Positions 11,678 through 22,355 of a DNA stretch of 64,000 nucleotides are shown one piece after another; within the stretch, counting starts at the first letter, position 1, and each line of letters opens with the position of its first letter. The notes beneath the pieces were generated by a model, which saw only the letters and a list, made by a program, of their open reading frames with translations, had not been told where the DNA came from and searched no databases. The stretch is taken from positions 725,001-789,000 of the forward strand of contig JBBMNZ010000008.1 of the NCBI GenBank assembly GCA_037954325.1, read 5' to 3'. Source of the DNA: Fistularia commersonii. Taxonomy: Eukaryota > Chordata > Actinopteri > Syngnathiformes > Fistulariidae. The position numbers and the translations under genes were made by a program.

Positions 11678-12754
11678 CCGCTAGAAAGACGGGGGGATCC
11701 GGTCATTTCTCGGACAGCTGAGGGTAAATCCCACCCGTTGGCGGTTCGAGTGTGAAAGGTCACGGCAGCGTCGGACTTTTCGTCGGTGTGGTTTTTTGCA
11801 AATCTGACCCCGGATTCACACGAGCCCTCGACTTCCCATGAGATTCCAAGATAACTCTAACCTGATATTAGACATGAAATGTTCTGCAGGTGACGGTGTG
11901 ACTCCTGCGTTGGGGGGAAGTCGTTTGCATGCAGGCCGTGTCTGATTTACCGCCCAAATAGAAGACGTTTCACGAAATGCATTTTGACCTTTGAGAGACC
12001 AGAGGAACGCCGAGAGATAGCCGGACTCCGACGTTCTGGTGGATTGCAAGCGTTACGAAAAAGCTTTCCAAGCATTGCCGAAGCGGGCGGTACTTATCTC
12101 GCTGCTCGGAAAATGAATTCTTCTCATGTACAGTTAAAAGCTTATTGCGGAGAAACATACGATTTACATTACAGAAAGGGTATTATATCTCTTACTCACT
12201 GTCAACCCGGGAAAAAAAAAAAAAAGCAGGATATTTGTATTCTTGCGGCTTGTAACCGAAGCCTTTCCCCTCATTACCCGCTGTGGTTGCTCTCACACGG
12301 CCATTCATCACACAAAACCCAATAATGTCCCTATTTTAAATTAGCCCTCTTTGACTAATGGCAGGGAGAGGAACAATGTATCCCGCCTGTTGATATACAG
12401 GAGGAAGAAATGCACGTAATTATCAAGTCATTCCGCCTTTTTTTTACTGTTTAAAAAAAAAAAAAAAAAAAATGAAACGCATCAAATATCCTCAAAATTT
12501 CCCCTTGAAGTTTAATCTAGAGGCTTATGCAGAGTTTGTGCCCCGTGAGGCGTTCTGAATGTCTCGTCAAATGGAAGCTGGCTTTTCACGCGCTGGAGGT
12601 AAAAGGCCATTTTCTGACAAAGACCCACGATGGGAGGCGATATTAAAAGCGAGCCGTCGCGCAAAGTGTAACGAGGAGGCGTTTCTCAAAAGCATCTGCG
12701 TGGGAGCCAATCACAAGGGAGGGTGGAAGGTGGAATCAACAGCAGCTTTTGCAT
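11678..12754. other. Unique-looking DNA, no gene recognised
   Basis: No domain-bearing frame. An A run lies at about 12453-12471. The AT-rich part at 12325-12425 (AACAATG, GTAATTA) is a candidate conserved non-coding stretch, unverified. Confidence 0.4.
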
Positions 12755-13390
12755 CGCGGGGACTTTCTTGCAGCTCCTCGAAGCTTCTCAGGAGCCACGA
12801 AACCACGTTTCAGACCGCAGAGGAACCAGGATCTCAGCTCCCAGAGCCGCCTGGGCTCCTCATGCCAGCCGGGGTCTTTGTACGGTTCCGTTGGACCTCA
12901 TGGTGAAGGTGGAAGTCATAAGCCACGTCCATTAGCAGATACTTCTTGCTGACTGGAGACGTTTTTAAAAGCTACTCAGATGTTTTCTTAGAACAAAATG
13001 GACAGAAGCAGCAAGAAATGCAGAGACAAAAAGGTCCAAGCTCTCCGGCCCGCTACGCCTGGGAGGGGCTCGCAGAAGAACATCTACATTTTGTCCAGAA
13101 CAAATGCAGGTAGCTGATAGCTAACGGGTTCTTCACATGTTGTAGATGTCACATGTTGAAGATAAAAACACTTTGACCATCTGATAGTCCAAGCTCGCTA
13201 CCCCATGAAGGCTGTGGCAGCTTCCACCTCCCTGGCGTCCACGTCTTCTTCTTCTTCTTCCACTTCTTCACCGGTTTGCGTTTGAGTTTGGAGCTGAAGG
13301 TGCACGTGATGCTTCCCTCATGCCTCTGTGGGAGTGCAGACCTAGAAGGTTCTCCTGGAGGAGGCTACTTCCTGGGATGAAGAGTCAACC
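12755..13390 (+). repeat. Unnamed interspersed repeat X, copy 2
   Basis: Co-linear with 4160-4890. Shared blocks include 'ccattagcagatac', 'acaaaatggacagaagcagc', 'aaaggtccaagctct', 'gctcgcagaagaac', 'gcagcttcca', 'gctgaaggtgcac', 'cctagaaggttct' and 'ctggaggaggctacttcc'. It contains a short (TTC)n run at about 13247-13261. The two copies differ by many small substitutions and indels, so they are old. Confidence 0.6.
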
Positions 13391-14394
13391 CAGACATTTC
13401 TCGGACCGGTGTCTGTCTGCTCTTGGCTCGTATCGTATCTAGAATTCTGGCAGAACTCGGTTCCTTCACTTGTCTCCCATTAGCGGTCGGAGTCTCGAAA
13501 TGTTTCACCCGTACTTTGATTACTTCTACGAGCTGTGACAACTCGGCGGCATTCAAACGACAGAAAATGTCCCTCCGGAGTCTTGTAAGGTATTTTATTT
13601 CAATTCGGGGAGAAGCTTCGCGGAAGAGCGAACGTGTCACAGTTCAGCCGAGGCGAAGCCGCCGACCTTGACAATAACGCTTCGGCGTGTTAGCGAATCG
13701 GAGTAAATAGAAAACGTCGGTTCTCTCGTCGCGTCGTGAGAATAAACAGAAACGAGTTTGAAGCACGTAAATGTTAGTGCGGGTAAAATATTACTGCACC
13801 GTTGCATCGACAATAAATCCGCATCGGTCCAATGGGATGCATGTCGAACGCGCCGCCGCTACACTTTAATCGACCCGCGTCGGAACGGACGCCATGTTTC
13901 TGACGTAGCTCGTGGTGTCAACTTAAAAAACGCAGAAAGAAACACCCGACGCCGGTCATCGTATGTGATGCGATGGTCGTACCTGCTGGTTTCAGATGCG
14001 TGCGGTGCGTTGCGCGCCCCCCCCCCCCCCCCCTTACCTGGCAGCGCCGGCGGCTAATCTCATTATGGGGATTAGCGTTGGAGCCGTGCCCATATTAGCA
14101 TCATCAGCAGGGAGGCGGCTGCTAAAAAAAAAAAAAAAAAAGGAAACACGGCGCAGGATTTGCATGATTTCCTGCCCGTCGCCTAGCGGTCGGTTGGAGA
14201 ACATTTCAAACGTAGCTTCCAAAAGGCCGCGGAGCCGAATTCACAAACACATATATAGATAGAATCCACATATATATGTGGATAAATGTTTGTTGAACAG
14301 GTTTAATAATGGATCAGATGTTTCTCGGGACCTGAGCAAGTCCCGGCTCAGACTGGAGACCAATTCATAACTTCATTTCCAAATAGAAACTTCA
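13391..14394. other. Unique-looking DNA with C and A homopolymers
   Basis: No gene recognised. A C run at 14017-14033 and an A run at about 14125-14141 lie close together. A perfect 20-bp palindrome occurs at 14264-14283. Confidence 0.4.
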
Positions 14395-14495
14395 CGTGTG
14401 GACAAGCGGGGTCTCCATCGAACCTCCCGCCGGAGAACCCTGGAGAACCCTGAGGAACCCAACGCAGACACGGGAGAACGTGGAGGGAATCCGAC
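14395..14495 (-). repeat. SINE-type repeat fragment
   Basis: On the minus strand this shows 'gggttcctcagggttctcc' and 'gcgggaggttcgatggagac', matching the middle of the SINE-like copies at 30155-30335 and 20063-20345. The head and the tail are not recognisable. Confidence 0.5.
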
Positions 14496-15057
14496 CGCCG
14501 CTGTGAGGAAGAAACTCCCACCGAAACGCCGATTCCCAGAAGCGCCTGATCAGACCCTTTCGTTCCAGAGGTGAAAAGTCAAACGTCCTCCGTCCAAAAA
14601 GTATTCGCAACGACTTCCAGCTCTCAAAATACTGATTATTTTCCTCGGCCGAAATATTCGGCGCTCGGCGGTGAATAAAGCCGTCAGTTTTCTTGTCTTA
14701 ACTACCGGGTAAACTTACTTAACCTTCCTCCTCTTTGATCATCTCCTCCTCGCAGGAGGAGGCCTCGGTGGCTTCCCTGACCGCGGCGCGCCAAAGACTA
14801 ATGATTAGAACTTCTTTAAATAACGTCAGAAAATCCCCGGCCCATTACCCCCCCCTCCTCTGTTCTCCCCTTCTATAATGACAAATCTCAGACCTTCAGA
14901 GTGTACACAATTATTATTCCTCTTTTCTCCCCCGAACCCGCCGAGACGTTTCCTGGGTTGTTTGATGAGTGAATCCTCTGTGGTCTTTTTTTTTTTTTTT
15001 TTCCCCATTGTACCTCTAAAATAAAGCGCAATTTAAATTAGGTTCCGCTCGGTCTCT

Positions 15058-15061
<4 letters not shown>

Positions 15062-15109
<48 letters not shown>
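15062..15109. repeat. Uninterrupted poly(C) tract of 48 bases
   Basis: Forty-eight consecutive C residues. The opposite strand is an uninterrupted poly(G) capable of quadruplex formation. The exact length may be affected by sequencing error in homopolymers. Confidence 0.9.
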
Positions 15110-15111
<2 letters not shown>

Positions 15112-15821
15112 CTCCTCCGACCCCCCGGTTTCTAATTGAGAACCTCCTTCTCCGAAACCCGCTGTTTGTTTCCTCTTCCCTATCGCTCGCGTCGGGACGG
15201 GGGAATCGGCCGAGATTTTGAATACGGATTTAAAAATCTGAATTTTATTTTGAAGCGGTTATTGTTTGAATCCAGTTGCCGTGGAAACCCGTGGCTTCGG
15301 AGTGCCGTTCCGTCGTCGGGTGCTTGTTTTTTAGCCGAGGGTCCGTCGGGGGGACGGCAGGTGAAAACAAAGGGTTTAACTGACAAGGTCGGAGCTGTCG
15401 GGGGGGAGGCGGCGGCGGACGGAGCTTTCCGGAAGGGAGGTGACAGGATGACTTGATGACGGGGGGGGCGGGGGTGGGGGGTCGGACAGCTGGACGGATG
15501 GGGACGGCGGTGTTGGTGGAAAGCAGGTTGACAAACGTGCTAATGGTGTTCGTGGGGGGGGGAGCCGGGACGGAGACAAGAAGATGGTTTTCAATTGAGA
15601 AGGAAGAATCGGTGAAGGGCAGATTCCATGAAGGGATTCCATGAAGGGACGCAACTGAGAGACGGCAGAGGGGAAGATAAAGCCTTGCTGGGACGGAGGA
15701 GGGACGTGGACGTCCGGGCAGAAGGACGCTGAGGTCTGGAGGAAGACCGGGGAGGAGGTTCATGGACGGAGGAGGAGAGGACAGGAAGTGGACGACCTAT
15801 CGACGGGGGAAGTCGTCGGCG
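15110..15821. other. G-rich, strand-skewed DNA without gene
   Basis: The plus strand is strikingly purine/G-rich from 15340 to 15790 (multiple G runs at 15401-15409, 15461-15481 and 15555-15562). Proline-rich open frames on the minus strand (15245-15763) come from this skew and show no domain, so they are not called genes. Confidence 0.45.
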
Positions 15822-16197
15822 GCGTCTTTTCCGGACGATCGGCCGCTACCGAAACATTTGGCCTCGTTACATCCGAACGATGAAACCGGCGTGAAATTCC
15901 GAGGCCGTTCGATTCCGACGAATGGAGGAAGACGGAGATAGCCGTCAGCTGGAGGACACCAGAGAGCATGGATGCACTTTTCCTCGTCTTATTTATAATT
16001 CTATTCTTTTTCATCGTCCGTGTTCGGAAAAAAAAAGCATTTCCAGCACGTATTTGTGGATGTTACCGCTATGGATTGAATTCAAATTTTGTCTGTAAAT
16101 ATCTCCCTATAGGACGTGGACACCCGCGGCTTACAGACGAGTGCGGATCGATTTATTTCGTTATTTTTAGCCGCTGTGGATCAATAGTCTGGAAATG
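15822..16197 (+). mobile_element. Old TIR element (MITE-like), copy 2
   Basis: Matches 1-523 in order: 'ttccggac..ggccgctac', 'acatccgaacgatgaaa', 'gaggccgttcgattccgac', 'ggaggaagacggagata', 'atggatgcacttttcctc', 'tatttgtggatgttaccgct', 'cggcttacagacgagt'. Short deletions separate the two copies. The ends are too decayed to show TIRs. No transposase is encoded. Confidence 0.6.
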
Positions 16198-16734
16198 AGG
16201 GTGATTAGGGTTTTATTTTTGAATCGGCAGCGGTGGGGCGAGAGGCGGGGCTGTCGATCACAGGAACAGAGGGGGATCTTCACCCTGTCGTGCACGTAGC
16301 TTGTAGAAACGTGCGCCCGTCGGCCGCCGTGCTTCCCGTTAATCCTCTTCTCGTCCGGTGCCATCGAAGCTCTTCGCTTTTGGTTTATTTTATTGTAGTT
16401 TAGCGGAGGCGGGGAGTCCAGACCGGACCACGCGGAAGCCGAGCCTTCAAATGTTCCCTGGACGACAATTTAAAAGAAAACAACTTTGCAGAAAGTTATT
16501 TTGATAATTTTTTTTTTTTTTTTCTTCGACATTTTTTGACGGCACTTCACTCGTACTCCGGCGCGGCGTATAAATAGACGTCTCGGCTCGCCGTGTGACG
16601 CGGACGCCGTCTTTCTTCGCTCCCCCGGCGCCCATCGGCGGCTCGGCGACTCGCTCCATCTCGCCGGTTTCTTCTTTTCCCCTCATTTTAACTGTGAAGT
16701 TTTTGGGTCTTCTTTCAAGTTGTATTTTGGGATG

Positions 16735-16738
<4 letters not shown>

Positions 16739-16766
<28 letters not shown>
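16739..16766. repeat. (TG)n microsatellite
   Basis: About 14 TG units, followed by CGCG. Confidence 0.95.
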
Positions 16767-16770
<4 letters not shown>

Positions 16771-17258
16771 TGCACGGCGTCCACGGATCTACACTCTTGT
16801 CCCTTCCATATCTTCTCTTCACAGACAAGGTCTCAATGGAAGACAGATCTCCTCTCCCCCTCTGCGCCTCCCCGAACTGTCGCCTAGCCTTTCCAATTTC
16901 TCTCCCCGATGGCTGACAAGAACACATTTCACACATCTGTGGGAGACCAGGCGAACACACTTCCCTCCCCTGACTTGTCTTTCATGGTCCTAATTTGCTC
17001 TTCCCATCTCTCCCTCACGTCCCCATCATTTGTTTATCTATCAAGAGCAGAATCACCCTTCTACGTATGTATGTACGTACACGGGAGCGTGACTCATTTC
17101 CCCGTTTTTCTTTCCTAATGGCTTTTAAATGTCCGTTTCTTCCTCAGTCGGTGGAAAAGGTGCTTTATTTTTGAGCTAACACGCCTGGGAGTAGAGACGC
17201 TTTCTGACGACCCTTGTAAGAAGTGTCCAGCTCAAATGTGGTTTCAGGAAGTAGCAGC

Positions 17259-17295
17259 CTCCTCCTCCTCCTCCTCCTCCTCCTCCTCCTCCTCC
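17259..17295. repeat. (CTC)n microsatellite
   Basis: Perfect trinucleotide run inside repeat X copy 3. Confidence 0.95.
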
Positions 17296-17394
17296 AGGGG
17301 AACCTGTTAGCTTAGCATTCCCACAGGCAGTGAGGGAGCGACGTGATGACGTGCACCTTCAGCGCCACACTCCAAAACAAACTGTCGTAACTGT

Positions 17395-17550
17395 TTTATA
17401 TGATTTGTATGTCATTTTAATTTCATTTTAAATGTAATTGCATTCTTTTGCTGCCTCTTGGCCAGGACTCCCTTGAAAAAGAGTTTTTTTTAATCTCAAT
17501 GGGACTTTCCTGGTTAAATAAAGGAGAAATAAAATAAATAGAATAAAAAA
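17395..17550 (-). repeat. Inserted short repeat within repeat X copy 3
   Basis: On the minus strand it reads 'tcctttatttaaccaggaaa', then 'gtcccattgag', then 'aagggagtcctggccaagag' and 'gcagca'. This is a widespread fish interspersed-repeat motif. It lies exactly where copies 1 and 2 of repeat X are continuous, which shows a nested insertion. Confidence 0.5.
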
Positions 17551-17660
17551 CAGCAAAGAAGAAGAGCAGGAAGACGATACGGACACCATGCGGGTGGAAT
17601 AACATGGAATAACAAGCGTGGACTATCATATGGTTGAGGTGTTTCCAGCAGAGTTCACCA

Positions 17661-19032
17661 TGCGAGGTCCCCGTTAGCCGTTAGCCGCTAACTCGGCACT
17701 TCTTCCGGCCAACATGTAGGTGTTCTTCTGCGAGACCTGGAACCCCGTCTGAAGCGTAGCGGGCCGGAAGAGCTCGGACGTTTTCGGATTTTTGCCGCTG
17801 CCGTCCATTTCGTCCCAGGAGAACATCTGACCGGCGATCGCCAGTTTTAAAAAATGTTGCTCCGCGTGCCGCTCACGGCTGGGCCTCATGAGTTCTGCGG
17901 ATCGCCGAGTATCTACGAGTTCCTATGGAAATGTAAGAAGAGCCCGTCTTGGAGCCGGAGCTACGATCCACTGCTCCATTGTTTCTGGCTCCTATGAAAA
18001 ATGTCCTTGTTCCTTAAAATGTTCTCAGAACAGCAAAAGTTCCCCCTGTGAGAAAGGGGCTAATGAAAGTGCATGACTTTGTTTACGAGGCAATGTTTTC
18101 AGATCCCGAAGCCGCCTCCTTTTTGGCTTTTTCTGCGTGTTAAAAGACAAATAAGGGTTTGAATTCTCGGGGACGGAAGCGTGGCAGCACATAACCGCGA
18201 GGTTAAAGCCATTTGCCGTCTCCTGAGTAGGTCAGGGAGTCCGTGCGGCGGCGCGGCGCGGCGCGAGCACGCCCCATCAGAGCGACAGAACGACACGTCA
18301 CGGGTCACTTGGCGGGGGTACGTTAATCATACGTGACTACCCAGGTAGCATGATGGGAAACAAATTGAGTGTCATCTCTCGCCAGAGGACAGCGAGCTGC
18401 TCTCTCACAAGACAAGCATCTCCCTGGCGCTACGCCGGAGCCCCGGCGCCCACGCCCGGCGTCCCGGCTGCAGAGGCGACTTTGACATGACAGTCGGTAC
18501 ACAGGAAAAGTGGACGTTGATGAATGGCCGGGGAAATGTTCCCCCTTGCAGGAATGCAGAGGACATCATTATCTGGAACCCGGAGACGCGGCGGCCGATA
18601 GCGACACGGTCAAACATGAACATAATTTCCTGTTAATTACCGAAAGGGAGCGCGGGGCTAAAAGTTGGAGACCGTCCTTGCAAAGAGGAGGAAAAAAAAA
18701 AAAACAACAAAATAAGACATGCTAGCAATGCGGGTGACCCAAAATAATCCAAAATAATCCAAAATGCGCCATCTATGAAGTGCCATTCCAAATGGCCAAA
18801 AACTGAAATCTGAACAGGAAATGAAAGTAAAAGCTGCACCAGGCTTGTTTTTTGCAGGAATGACAGGGTGACCATCGCGGATGCTGAGCCAACTGTTCCT
18901 TTATACGCCGCCGCCGCCGCGCCGACGTCCAAAAATAGGTTTCTGAACGGGAGCGAATCCATGCTGATTGTCAAGGAGGCACATTGTCTGAGGCCGCGTT
19001 TAAAGGAAGTCTGCACACCCGGCGTCGCCAGC

Positions 19033-19034
<2 letters not shown>
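17661..19034. other. Unique-looking DNA without recognised genes
   Basis: No supported gene, RNA gene or transposon end. A small tandem 'ccaaaataat' occurs at 18738-18767, and an A-rich run at about 18691-18710. Confidence 0.4.

Positions 19035-19067
<33 letters not shown>
19035..19067. repeat. (GT)n microsatellite
   Basis: About 16 GT units. The (TH)n or (VC)n protein runs read through it are artefacts. Confidence 0.95.
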
Positions 19068-19069
<2 letters not shown>

Positions 19070-19914
19070 AGGCAGCCCAGTTCTTTTCCATTATCTGATT
19101 ATTTTTGGGTGCAGATAATTGTTTAGTGACTGTAAAAACAACATCTTGCCGGTCCGGTGAAGAAGCCCGAACTGTTAAATTGTGCTACGATATGTTTGCT
19201 GGAAGTCTGTGGCGGCCTCGGACACGCGAGCCAGGACGTTCCTCGGCTGTTCTCGGGTTCTCCGCCACGCCTCCCCGCTGAGCTAAACTCTAGCAACAGC
19301 AAGCTAGCGTCCTAGCGTCCCGTGAGCTCGATTACATTCAGGGACGTACCGGAAATCCCGTCGCTGTGATTAGCATATCTCAAAGCAAGCTAACCTGCGC
19401 AAATGTAGGATAAGATTTTTTCCATGGGAATGCCGATATGCTGACGTAAATTCATTGGTTCATTATCCACCTCACAGGGAAGTGCGGGTTGTTATTTCTT
19501 TATTTTGGTGTCCGAGTTGTGTCGTCACGTCCCTCCCTGGATCCTGGACACTGTATCTTGTCCGCAAACTCGCCATCGCTGAGCGGAGCCTTCTGAGGCG
19601 ACGCTAATGTATTCATGCGCTGAAACACATCGGCGGGCGATTTACACGAAGCTCTCACTTTTGTGCGTCCCCGAAAGATCTGCGGTTTAGTTGTACAAAC
19701 ACCTCTGCGCGCTCGGGAGACGTGGATAATCTCTGTGGATGAACCGGCGGAGACAACTTTAATCCCGACATCTGGAAAACCCGACCCCCGGGATGGTAAA
19801 TACGAGATTTAAACCGTCCTTAACCTCCCGTCGGCAGGGTCAACTGCAATGCAAACGGCGTTTTGATTTTTATTTTTTTTTTAACTAACCACCATGTTTT
19901 AGCATCACGCGCCG
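19068..19914. other. Unique-looking DNA without recognised genes
   Basis: No open frame with recognisable similarity. A short T-rich run lies at about 19867-19880. Confidence 0.4.
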
Positions 19915-19965
19915 ATTCGGCTGGCGCGGTGGCTAGCGCTTCCACCTCACACCTAGAAGGTCAGT
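19915..19965 (+). repeat. SINE-type head fragment
   Basis: The string 'ggcgcggtggctagcgct' followed by 'ccacctcaca' and 'cctagaaggtc' matches the 5' head of the SINE-like family. It is broken off before the B box. Confidence 0.5.
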
Positions 19966-20062
19966 TCTTTGTAGAAGAGCACCTTCTTGTCACTCGCACC
20001 TTTGGGTCTGCACTTTCATGACACGTATTACACAAAGATCGCGAAATATTTCATTTTAGTTA

Positions 20063-20345
20063 AAAAAATGATTCATTTTCAGTGCTGCTTATCCTGCACT
20101 GAGCCCATGGCCGGGCTGCCGGAGCCTCTGCCGCCACTGGGTGACGGGCAGGTTCACCCTGGACCGGCGGATCACCGGACCACGTAACCGTTCACCTTCT
20201 TGTGCACACGTCCGGACATCGTAGGGTCTCGGCTGAACCTCCCGCATGTGTTTGAAGCTGAGGAACCCCAAGGAACCCTGTGGGAATCCGACCAGGGACC
20301 TTCTGGCGGTGGGGCAGAAGTGCTAAGCGCTGGAGAAATGAATCT
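20063..20345 (-). repeat. SINE-type repeat, near full-length copy
   Basis: On the minus strand the head 'gcgcttagcac' leads into 'cgccagaaggtccctggtc' and 'ggattccc'. Next come 'gggttcctcagc', 'acatgcgggaggttcagc', 'ggtccagggtgaacctgcc', and finally 'agtgcaggataagcagc' and 'tgaaaatgaat'. This covers head, body and 3' tail at about 280 bp, making it the most complete copy in the window and a useful reference for the fragments. Confidence 0.6.
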
Positions 20346-20499
20346 CGGGCCGGTCTTTTCTCAGTTGGTCTCTCCAGCGAGAGGCTCGTGGGTGCGATGG
20401 CTCCTCCGGCCCGCAAGCCGAAGCTTCCTCGCCCGAGTGAACGGGTGAACGGGTCGATGAAAGCGCTCCGTAAGTGGAGACTATTTACTCGGAGCGTCT

Positions 20500-20745
20500 C
20501 CTCTTCCTTCCGGACGATCTCCTCGGTGGTCGCCACTGCCGATCATCTCCTCTCTCGCCGACTAACCCCCCGTCCTTTTCCCCTCCGTCCATAAACCTCA
20601 GCGTCCTTCCTCCCGGATCTTCTGTCCACGTCCGAAGGATCCCGTCGTGACTGCGGACGGACTCCTTCCTGATCCTCTGCATCCGAAGAGGAGCCTCCAC
20701 ATCTTCATCTTCTCTCCGCTCTCTCCCGCTGAGCGTCTGTGAAAT
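20500..20745 (-). pseudogene. Ancient RTE-like LINE 3' fragment
   Basis: On the minus strand a decayed version of the LINE C-terminal region is visible: 'MKMWRLLFGCRGSGR' aligns with 'MKMLRFSLGVTRMER' of the younger copies. A 'GGRTLRFMDGGEKDGG' stretch corresponds to the 'RRRFMDVVRED' block. The 3' end similarity 'ggtggtcgccactgcc' lies at 20525-20540. There is no intact frame. Confidence 0.55.
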
Positions 20746-21539
20746 GAAGATAGCCGGGAGGGTAAAAAGTCTAAAATGATCAAATGGGGCGCAAAATACG
20801 CTTCATTATATTTTGTTTTTTAAGCCGGGGAGATATAGTTTTTAAAGCGGGCGAATAAATATTCCGCCGGTGTCCGCCCTCTTTCCTCGAACCACCTGCT
20901 GCTCCCCGAGCTCAGGCCCGACGCCATCAGTATTCAGCGCACCTTCCGCCCATCCTGTCGTCTCGCACAAAGGAGCCCTTGGGGCATTAGTGGTGAACCT
21001 CGGCCCTCACGGGACCTGTTGGTCCCCGTGACACCTGTCTGCCTGGGGTTGACCTCAGTCAGGCTATGGATCACGCTACAATGCCTCCGAGTCAGAATCT
21101 GCCAGCGCAGTCAGACGCTGACAGTCGGCTACCGGCGGCTGACACGCGCCGGGCTTTTGAACACAGCGGGTAAAAAAAAATAAAATAACACACAGGAGAA
21201 GAAAAGCGAAGCTTTCCCCCCCGAAAACCAAGCGAAAGCATCACGAGCGAGATCATATTTATTCCGACGGGTCTGGTCACTTTCACGGTCTGATTGTCTA
21301 TTGATTGTAAAGCCCTTTAGCTAAGAGATACACTTAATGGAATTAGAAACTTTTTTTCCGGGATCGACTCGGGAAAAGGCCACGGCCGCGGCTTCGGGAA
21401 AAGAGAAGTGGCGGCGAATGAAACGGCGTGACAGAAATTTCCGCTATGACGAATCAATAGGTAGCAACCTCTAGTGTGTATTACATTACACGGAAAAATA
21501 AATAACGCTTTTCAGTCGGGCGCCGCGGCTTCGCCCTCG
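20746..21539. other. Unique-looking DNA without recognised genes
   Basis: Nothing supported beyond short A/T runs near 21174-21190. Confidence 0.4.
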
Positions 21540-21665
21540 CAGCAGGAGGGTCCGCGGCTCCTTCCGGTGCGGCGGCTCCGTGGGGTTCCCCCGGGTTCTC
21601 GGGGTTCTCCGGGTTCTCCGGGTTCCTCCCGCCGTCCAAACACATGCGGGATGTGAATTTATGTA
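21540..21665 (+). repeat. SINE-type repeat fragment with expanded body
   Basis: It carries 'cagcaggagggtccgcggct', then repeated 'gggttctccgggttc' units and 'cctcccgccgtccaaacaca' followed by 'tgcggga'. These are the body of the SINE-like family. The nine-base unit 'gggttctcc' is repeated several times here, unlike in other copies. Confidence 0.5.
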
Positions 21666-21771
21666 AAGCGGACGTTCGGTTTGCTGTCGTGTTCTCAAAT
21701 ACGACAAACAATGACACTGTTTTATACACATTTACATACGCGTTACATGTTCAGAGACACCGAGGTTGCAG

Positions 21772-21867
21772 GTGATTGGCTGTGGAGACGAGCGTTAGAT
21801 GGTGGCAGATGATTGGCTGTGGAGACGAGTGTTAGATGGTGGCAGATGATTGGCTGTGGAGACACCT
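21772..21867. repeat. 37-bp minisatellite, about 2.6 units
   Basis: The motif 'gattggctgtggagacgag' recurs at 21774, 21811 and 21848, giving an exact 37-bp period. Units one and two differ by one base. Confidence 0.9.
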
Positions 21868-21989
21868 GAAGGGAGCAGCTGGATGGGGAGAAGAAGAAGA
21901 TGATTAAATCTTTTTCTTGATATGACGCGTGCAGTCGCCGAGCAGCAGGGGCCACAAACCCAGCAAGGTGTTAATCAGTATAATAATTG

Positions 21990-21992
<3 letters not shown>

Positions 21993-22036
<44 letters not shown>
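21993..22036. repeat. (TG)n microsatellite
   Basis: About 22 TG units immediately precede a LINE fragment. Confidence 0.95.
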
Positions 22037-22037
<1 letters not shown>

Positions 22038-22098
22038 TGAAGATGCTGAGGTTCTCTTTGGGAGTGAGGAGGATGGATAGGATCAGGAATGGACCACT
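22036..22098 (+). pseudogene. Short RTE-like LINE ORF fragment
   Basis: The plus strand encodes 'MKMLRFSLGVRRMDRIRNG', nearly identical to the 'MKMLRFSLGVTRMERIRNE' segment of the copies at 10222-11008 and 52432-52978. Both ends break off abruptly, and the 5' end abuts a (TG)n run. Confidence 0.75.
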
Positions 22099-22242
22099 TG
22101 GCGCTGCTCAAAGTGCTGATGTCCTGGTCCATGTGGTACTACTTCTCCTCCTCACTCACCAGAGTGGACCAGGGGTCCTTCAGTGGTCGGGGATCTTCTT
22201 GACTTTCCTCTGATAGATCTTTCAGCCGTGGCGTGGACCTTT

Positions 22243-22355
22243 TAATAATAATAATAATAATACATGGGATTTTAATAGCGCTTTTCATGACACTCAAAGA
22301 CGCTTCACAAGTAAAAACAGAAGGAACTGAACATACACAGAATTATTGGGAAGAC
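22243..22355 (-). repeat. Unnamed repeat Z, 3' end, copy 1
   Basis: The minus strand matches 38842-38956 almost base for base: 'gtcttcccaataattctgtg', 'acttgtgaagcgtctttgag', 'tgtcatgaaaagcgctat', 'aaaatcccatgtatt', ending in an (ATT)n tail. A simple-repeat tail suggests the 3' end of a retroposed element. The element may extend to about 22560. Confidence 0.7.

Larger units (their letters stand above)
17170..17660 (-). repeat. Unnamed repeat X, copy 3, split by an insertion
   Basis: Read on the minus strand it shows 'catggtgtccgtatcgtctt', then 'gcgctgaaggtgcacgt', 'tgcctgtgggaatgc', 'ggttcccctggaggagg' and 'gctacttcctg'. These match the distal half of copies 1 and 2. The block is interrupted at about 17395-17550 by a different repeat. 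A (CTC)n expansion at 17259-17295 has grown from the ctggaggagg motif. Confidence 0.55.

Noticed and set aside
15245..15763. 172-codon proline-rich minus-strand frame
   Set aside because: Product of a G-rich, strand-skewed stretch; no motif, and several overlapping frames of the same style.
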